From assembly GCA_947628785.1 (NCBI GenBank), contig CANRBE010000003.1, positions 1 through 44,308 on the forward strand: DNA of 44,308 bases, read 5' to 3'. The notes beneath the pieces are model-generated. The model was not told the DNA's origin. It searched no databases and saw nothing but the letters and a program-made list of their open reading frames with translations. The translations under genes and the position numbers were made by a program. Source of the stretch: an uncultured Bacilli bacterium (GTDB lineage Bacteria; Bacillota_I; Bacilli_A; RF39; UBA660). Positions 41,565-44,308 of the stretch are shown in pieces. Every line of letters starts with the position of its first letter. The first letter of the stretch is position 1.

Positions 41565-41611
41565 TTTGTTACTCCTTTTATATATTATTTCTTTACATTT
41601 TTATTACCTAA

Positions 41612-41640
41612 ATAATACCTTATTATTATACTTATTTCAA
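41612..41640 (-). promoter_or_regulatory. Sigma-A promoter of tlyA
   Basis: Minus strand TTGAAA (41635-41640), exact 17-base spacer, TATTAT (41612-41617). Confidence 0.75.
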
Positions 41641-41650
41641 GTTTTTCATT

Positions 41651-41768
41651 AAAACTAAAAATACCCTAATTCTATTTGAGTTAGGGTATTACCGAAAAAA
41701 ATCTTAAGTAGCACTTAACTAATCAATATTAAGTATTCCTTTTTTATTATATGAAATTTCTTTCACTA
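41651..41768 (-). ncRNA. Putative antisense-type RNA B1 (orphan second copy)
   Basis: Minus-strand promoter TTGACT (41797-41802), exact 17-base spacer, TAATAT (41774-41779), extended TGA. RNA of about 105-115 nt from near 41767, with 5' hairpin GTGAAA-GAAA-TTTCAT (41751-41766) and terminator AATACCCTAA/TTAGGGTATT (41660-41669 and 41681-41690) then TTTAGTTTT. It is a close copy of the antisense RNA B2 at 42087-42200, including the same promoter and the same 11-base terminator loop, but no small ORF accompanies it. Between them they form the repeat pair 41660-41780 / 42093-42214. Confidence 0.65.
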
Positions 41769-41783
41769 AATACATATTATCAT
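41660..41783. repeat. Direct repeat B1 (first copy)
   Basis: Matches 42093-42216 with a few differences. Identical or near-identical blocks: the terminator loop TTCTATTTGAG, TAGCACTTAA, TATTAAGT, and the run from TTTTTTATTATATGAAATTTC to TACATATTATCAT. The copies are about 430 bases apart. Confidence 0.75.
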
Positions 41784-41830
41784 ATCATTATGGTAAAGTC
41801 AAATGGTTTTCCATTGAAATATAAAGGTTA

Positions 41831-41850
41831 ATTGTCGATTTTTGTCGAAC
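41831..41850 (+). repeat. Shared cassette-start motif
   Basis: ATTGTCGATTTTT followed two bases later by CGAAC; the same motif opens cassette A (23208-23227). A hairpin AACAAA/TTTGTT follows at 41859-41875. Confidence 0.6.
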
Positions 41851-41878
41851 GTTTTTTTAACAAATTTCATTTGTTCGC

Positions 41879-41907
41879 TTGTTTTTCTTTTTCACATGTA
41901 CTATGAT
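41879..41907 (+). promoter_or_regulatory. Putative sense promoter of cassette B
   Basis: TTGTTT (41879-41884), exact 17-base spacer, TATGAT (41902-41907). The RNA would start near 41914 with AGGACACTTAATA, which is complementary to the mRNA 3' end. Confidence 0.65.
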
Positions 41908-41936
41908 TTATTTAGGACACTTAATAGTTAGGGGCT

Positions 41937-41955
41937 ACCTCCATAAAAAGGAGGT
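41937..41955 (+). promoter_or_regulatory. Shine-Dalgarno-sequestering hairpin of cassette B
   Basis: ACCTCC (41937-41942), 7-base loop ATAAAAA, GGAGGT (41950-41955). The 3' arm is the ribosome site of the 30-codon ORF, six bases before its ATG. Confidence 0.85.
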
Positions 41956-41962
41956 GTTGCCT

Positions 41963-42055
41963 ATGAGTAAAAAAGATTTTTTAATCTTTTCTCAATTTGT
42001 TATAAATTGTGCTCTCATAGGAGTGATTTACATCTTAGTTTTAACTCTAAGATAG
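41963..42055 (+). CDS. Small hydrophobic peptide, candidate type I toxin (30 aa)
   Basis: The ORF starts at ATG 41963 after an unusually strong GGAGGTG site at ideal spacing that is itself buried in a hairpin. The peptide begins MSKKDFLIF and ends LVLTLR: a basic start, one membrane helix (about residues 11-28, INCALIGVIYILVLTL) and a terminal Arg. This is the profile of type I toxins such as Fst, Ldr, TxpA and BsrG, though I do not recognise it as one of them. It is transcribed opposite to an antisense RNA that overlaps its 3' end, in the gap between tlyA and alaS. Too short for usual gene callers. Function inferred. Confidence 0.72.
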   Translation: MSKKDFLIFSQFVINCALIGVIYILVLTLR

Positions 42056-42086
42056 TAGACTTGACATCACGACTTTACATCAAGAT

Positions 42087-42200
42087 AAAAAAATACCCCT
42101 AATTCTATTTGAGTTAGGGGCTAACAAAAATAAAATTTGGTAGCACTTAACACGCAAATATTAAGTGTTCCTTTTTTTATTATATGAAATTTCTTTCATT
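42087..42200 (-). ncRNA. Putative antisense RNA (antitoxin) of cassette B
   Basis: Minus-strand promoter TTGACT (42230-42235), exact 17-base spacer, TAATAT (42207-42212), extended TGA. RNA of about 115 nt from near 42200: 5' hairpin ATGAAA-GAAA-TTTCAT (42184-42199) and terminator CCCCTAA/TTAGGGG (42096-42102 and 42114-42120) followed by TATTTTTTT. It is antisense to the mRNA 3' region. It is also complementary to the 5' leader over 12 bases, because AGTTAGGGGCTA (42112-42123) is repeated at 41926-41937 just before the SD hairpin. Confidence 0.75.
42144..42180 (+). terminator. Sense terminator of cassette B
   Basis: CACTTAA (42144-42150) pairs with TTAAGTG (42161-42167), then TTCCTTTTTTT. The 3' arm, TATTAAGTGTTCC (42159-42171), can instead pair with the mRNA 5' end GGACACTTAATA (41915-41926). 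Confidence 0.7.
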
Positions 42201-42237
42201 AAATACATATTATCATAAACAAAACATCAAGTCAACA

Positions 42238-42266
42238 TTGACAGGCAACAAAAAAAGATATATAAT
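42238..42266 (+). promoter_or_regulatory. Consensus sigma-A promoter of alaS
   Basis: TTGACA (42238-42243), exact 17-base spacer, TATAAT (42261-42266): a full consensus match. Its -35 is only two bases from the -35 of the divergent antisense promoter. Confidence 0.88.
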
Positions 42267-42274
42267 TAAAACAT

Positions 42275-42465
42275 ATTTTTTATTAATCAGTGATGAAGAA
42301 AAAGTAATTATTGGTCTATATAGAGAGCTAGTGATTGGTGAAAACTAGTTAGATAAATAATGAAATAGCTACCTTCTAAGATTAATCGGTTAAAACCGTT
42401 ATATTAATTAAGTAAAATAAAGGATGGTACCGCATTATTTGCTCCTTGCAAGTAATGCTTTTTTT
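42275..42465 (+). promoter_or_regulatory. T-box leader, alanine-specific
   Basis: Transcription-attenuating riboswitch that reads uncharged tRNA-Ala. Stem I distal elements (AGAGAGCTAGTGATTGGTGAAAACTAG region, 42322-42348), then the specifier loop ATAGCTACC with GCT (Ala) at 42368-42370; the T-box motif AGGATGGTACCGC (42421-42433) and terminator stem GCATTATTTGC/GCAAGTAATGC (42432-42442 and 42448-42458) followed by seven T. The T-box first base (GATGG for the common GGTGG) is slightly divergent. Uncharged tRNA-Ala would stabilise the antiterminator and turn alaS on. Confidence 0.93.
42432..42465 (+). terminator. Attenuator terminator of the alaS T-box
   Basis: 11-bp stem GCATTATTTGC/GCAAGTAATGC (one G-T pair), loop TCCTT, seven T. 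It overlaps the T-box motif and so competes with the antiterminator. Confidence 0.93.
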
Positions 42466-42491
42466 ATTTACCATTTGAAAGGAGAAGAAAA

Positions 42492-44279
42492 ATGAATTTA
42501 AAAGATTTATACATTGATTTTTTTAAAAGTAAAGGACATAAACAAATACCAAGTGCACCAGTAGTGCCTGAAAATGACCCATCAGTACTTTTTAATATTG
42601 CTGGAATGCAACCATTAATTCCATATTTAATGGGACAAACTCACCCCTATGGAACTAGACTTTGTAACTACCAAAAATGTATTAGAACCGTTGACTTAGA
42701 ATGTGTTGGTGATAAAACACATCACACATTTTTCGAAATGTTAGGTAATTGGAGTTTAGGTGATTACTTTAAAAATGAAAGCATTGAATGGAGTTTTGAA
42801 TTTTTAACCAAAATACTTAAAATAGATGTAAATAAATTAGCAATTACTGTTTTTGCAGGTAACGATGATATTCCCTTTGATGAAGTATCATATAATAAAT
42901 GGTTAAGTTTAGGCATAACAAAAGAACGTATAGCTAAAACTAGCGATGATAACTTTTGGATAGCTGGTAGCTCTGGACCATGTGGGCCTGATACTGAAAT
43001 ATTTTACTGGCAAGGTAGTAAAAAACCACCTGTTAAATTTGATACAAGCGATGAAAATTGGGTGGAAATATGGAACAATGTTTTTATGGAATTTAATAAA
43101 AATACCGATGGTACAATCAGTGAATTACCTAAAAAAAATGTTGATACAGGTATGGGAGTTGAAAGAGTTACCGCTATATTAGAAAAAGTAGATGATAACT
43201 ACCTATCTAGTATTTGGAAAAACACAATAGATTTAATATCTAAACTAAGTAACTTACCTTATAAAGGTAATGAAAAAAGTATGCGTATTATAGCTGACCA
43301 TCTTAGAACATCAATCTTTATAATAGCTGATCCAGCCGATATCAGACCAAGTAATACCGAACAAGGATATATACTTAGAAGATTAATTAGGAGAGCTATT
43401 CGTCATATTAAAACTTTAGGTATAGATATAAATAGTAATTGGGAAAGCAAACTAACAGACATAATAGTTAAACAGTACCAAAAATATTATCCAGAATTAA
43501 AACAAAAAAAGGAAACTATTATAAATACATTAAAAATTGAAAAAGAAAAATTCAATAAAACCTTAGAAAGAGGACTTAAAAAATTTGAAAAAGCTATTCA
43601 AAATAGCCATCATATCGATGGAACCTTAGCCTTTCATTTATTCGATACCTATGGTTTTCCTTTAGAACTTACAGTTGAACTAGCTAAAGAAAAAAACATT
43701 GATGTTGATATAGAAGGATTTAAACAAAAATTTATGGAACATCAAGAAAAAAGTAGAACCGCAACTGCATTAAAATTTAAAGGAGGATTAGCTGGCAACC
43801 AAGAAATAGAAATAAAATACCATACAGCTACCCACCTTTTAAATGCTGCTTTAAAACAAATTATTGGTAAAGGTGTTCATCAAAAAGGTTCAAACATAAC
43901 CTCAGAAAGAATGAGATTTGATTTTAGTTGTGACCATAAACTTACCGATATAGAAAAACAGAAAGTAGAAGATTTAGTAAATAAATGGATTGATGAAAGC
44001 TTACCTGTTACTGTAAAAGAAATGCCAAAAGATGAAGCTTTAAAAACAGGAGCTGAATGTATGTTTATCGAAAAATATCCTGATATTGTAACAGTATATT
44101 CAATCGGTGATATCTCTAAAGAACTTTGTGGTGGACCTCATGTTAAAAACACTAAAGAATTAGGAAAATTCATCATAAAAAAAGAAGAATCTAGTTCTAG
44201 TGGAGTAAGAAGAATTAAAGCCATCTTAAAAGGTTCTATGTCAAGTAGTGTTGGTGGAGCCAAAACTCATGATAAATGA
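42492..44279 (+). CDS. alaS: Alanyl-tRNA synthetase, compact form
   Basis: The 595-aa enzyme charges tRNA-Ala with alanine. The class II core is complete: FFKSKGHKQIPSAPVVPENDPS, FFEMLGNWSLGDYFK (about residues 80-94), WIAGSSGPCGPDTEI and VDTGMGVERV. After the tRNA-recognition helices (GTLAFHLFDTYGFPLELT) it jumps to the editing domain HTATHLLNAAL (444-454) and ELCGGPHV (Cys546, His550), then ends soon after SSSGVRRIKAI. Compared with the usual 870-880 aa, about 110 residues of the beta-barrel segment before HTATH and the whole C-Ala domain are absent. The ORF ends in a normal TGA, so this is not truncated by the window edge. AAGGAGAAG precedes the ATG. Confidence 0.95.
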   Translation: MNLKDLYIDFFKSKGHKQIPSAPVVPENDPSVLFNIAGMQPLIPYLMGQTHPYGTRLCNYQKCIRTVDLECVGDKTHHTFFEMLGNWSLGDYFKNESIEWSFEFLTKILKIDVNKLAITVFAGNDDIPFDEVSYNKWLSLGITKERIAKTSDDNFWIAGSSGPCGPDTEIFYWQGSKKPPVKFDTSDENWVEIWNNVFMEFNKNTDGTISELPKKNVDTGMGVERVTAILEKVDDNYLSSIWKNTIDLISKLSNLPYKGNEKSMRIIADHLRTSIFIIADPADIRPSNTEQGYILRRLIRRAIRHIKTLGIDINSNWESKLTDIIVKQYQKYYPELKQKKETIINTLKIEKEKFNKTLERGLKKFEKAIQNSHHIDGTLAFHLFDTYGFPLELTVELAKEKNIDVDIEGFKQKFMEHQEKSRTATALKFKGGLAGNQEIEIKYHTATHLLNAALKQIIGKGVHQKGSNITSERMRFDFSCDHKLTDIEKQKVEDLVNKWIDESLPVTVKEMPKDEALKTGAECMFIEKYPDIVTVYSIGDISKELCGGPHVKNTKELGKFIIKKEESSSSGVRRIKAILKGSMSSSVGGAKTHDK

Positions 44280-44290
44280 ACAATATAGAG

Positions 44291-44306
44291 AGCTAAAAAA
44301 TTAGCT
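44291..44306 (+). terminator. Probable start of the alaS terminator hairpin
   Basis: AGCTAA-AAAA-TTAGCT lies 11 bases past the alaS stop. The window ends before any T-run can be seen. Confidence 0.5.
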
Positions 44307-44308
44307 TC

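Noticed and set aside
41841-41880. Possible LexA/SOS box from CGAACG and TTCGC near the start of cassette B
   Set aside because: The halves are about 25 bases apart and do not fit the GAAC-N4-GTTC form of Firmicutes LexA sites; a hairpin AACAAA/TTTGTT fills the space.
42096-42120. CCCCTAA/TTAGGGG hairpin as the sense terminator of cassette B
   Set aside because: On the plus strand it is followed by CTAACAAAAA and not T; it terminates only the antisense RNA. The sense terminator is the next hairpin at 42144-42180.
42982-43182. 66-aa ORF in another frame of alaS
   Set aside because: Lies wholly inside the conserved alaS core and lacks a ribosome site.
1-44308. tRNA or rRNA genes, CRISPR arrays, prophage or integrative elements
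   Set aside because: No T-loop consensus, regularly spaced repeats, integrase, terminase or structural phage genes were seen on either strand.

Overview
This window looks like a chromosomal segment of a low-GC, spore-forming member of the Bacillota, close to the Bacilli/Erysipelotrichia/RF39-type gut lineages. That placement is my inference. It rests on very AT-rich DNA, A/T-ending codons, TGA used as a stop (so not a Mycoplasma-type code), strong AGGAGG or AGGTGA ribosome sites, extended -10 promoters, and Bacillus-type gene neighbourhoods (spoVAC-AD-AE, dacB-spmA-spmB, spoVID-ysxE, yqeG-yqeH). I saw no tRNA, rRNA, CRISPR array, insertion sequence or prophage.

Layout. 1-4,400: two membrane-protein genes on divergent promoters (one DUF898 gene carries a frameshift), a secreted membrane-anchored protein, dusB and a YebC-family gene. 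4,400-6,230: the spore DPA-channel operon spoVAC-spoVAD-spoVAE behind a sigma-G-like promoter. 6,370-14,120: an Rpn-type nuclease-fold protein, a macrodomain protein, small membrane proteins, tex, a phospholipase-C-like protein and a Y-family polymerase. 14,170-17,450: a surface module of class B sortase, leucine-rich-repeat protein and an APKTG-tailed surface protein. 17,500-23,160: an SDR dehydrogenase, dnaE, rpmB and two unknown genes. 23,940-29,600: a YihY/BrkB protein, a GGDEF-like receptor, and dacB-spmA-spmB. 29,700-35,890: small envelope proteins, uppP, a giant prepilin-like protein and XRE regulators. 35,900-41,570: a CapA-family enzyme, yqeG-yqeH, a small XRE gene, spoVID-ysxE and a TlyA-type rRNA methylase. 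42,280-44,308: an alanine T-box leader and an unusually short alaS.

The two long gaps (about 23,160-23,940 and 41,565-42,490) are not empty. Each holds a cassette with the same design and mostly different sequence: a sense promoter; a 5' leader whose start is complementary to the 3' end of the same RNA; a hairpin that buries the Shine-Dalgarno of a 30-31 codon ORF; a hairpin terminator; and a convergent antisense promoter giving an RNA of roughly 100 nt that begins with a GAAA-capped hairpin and is complementary both to the mRNA 3' end and to a repeat in the 5' leader. Stems and repeats change together between the loci. I read this as a type I toxin-antitoxin-like family, broadly like Fst/par or hok/sok, that I do not recognise as a described family. 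A third, ORF-less copy of the antisense gene lies just upstream of the 42-kb cassette.

Functionally, the window mixes housekeeping (dnaE, alaS, rpmB, dusB, tex, yqeH, tlyA), sporulation (DPA transport, cortex and core maturation, coat assembly) and cell-envelope genes (uppP, sortase and substrate, DD-carboxypeptidase). Functions are assigned from motifs and gene order read by eye; no database search was run.
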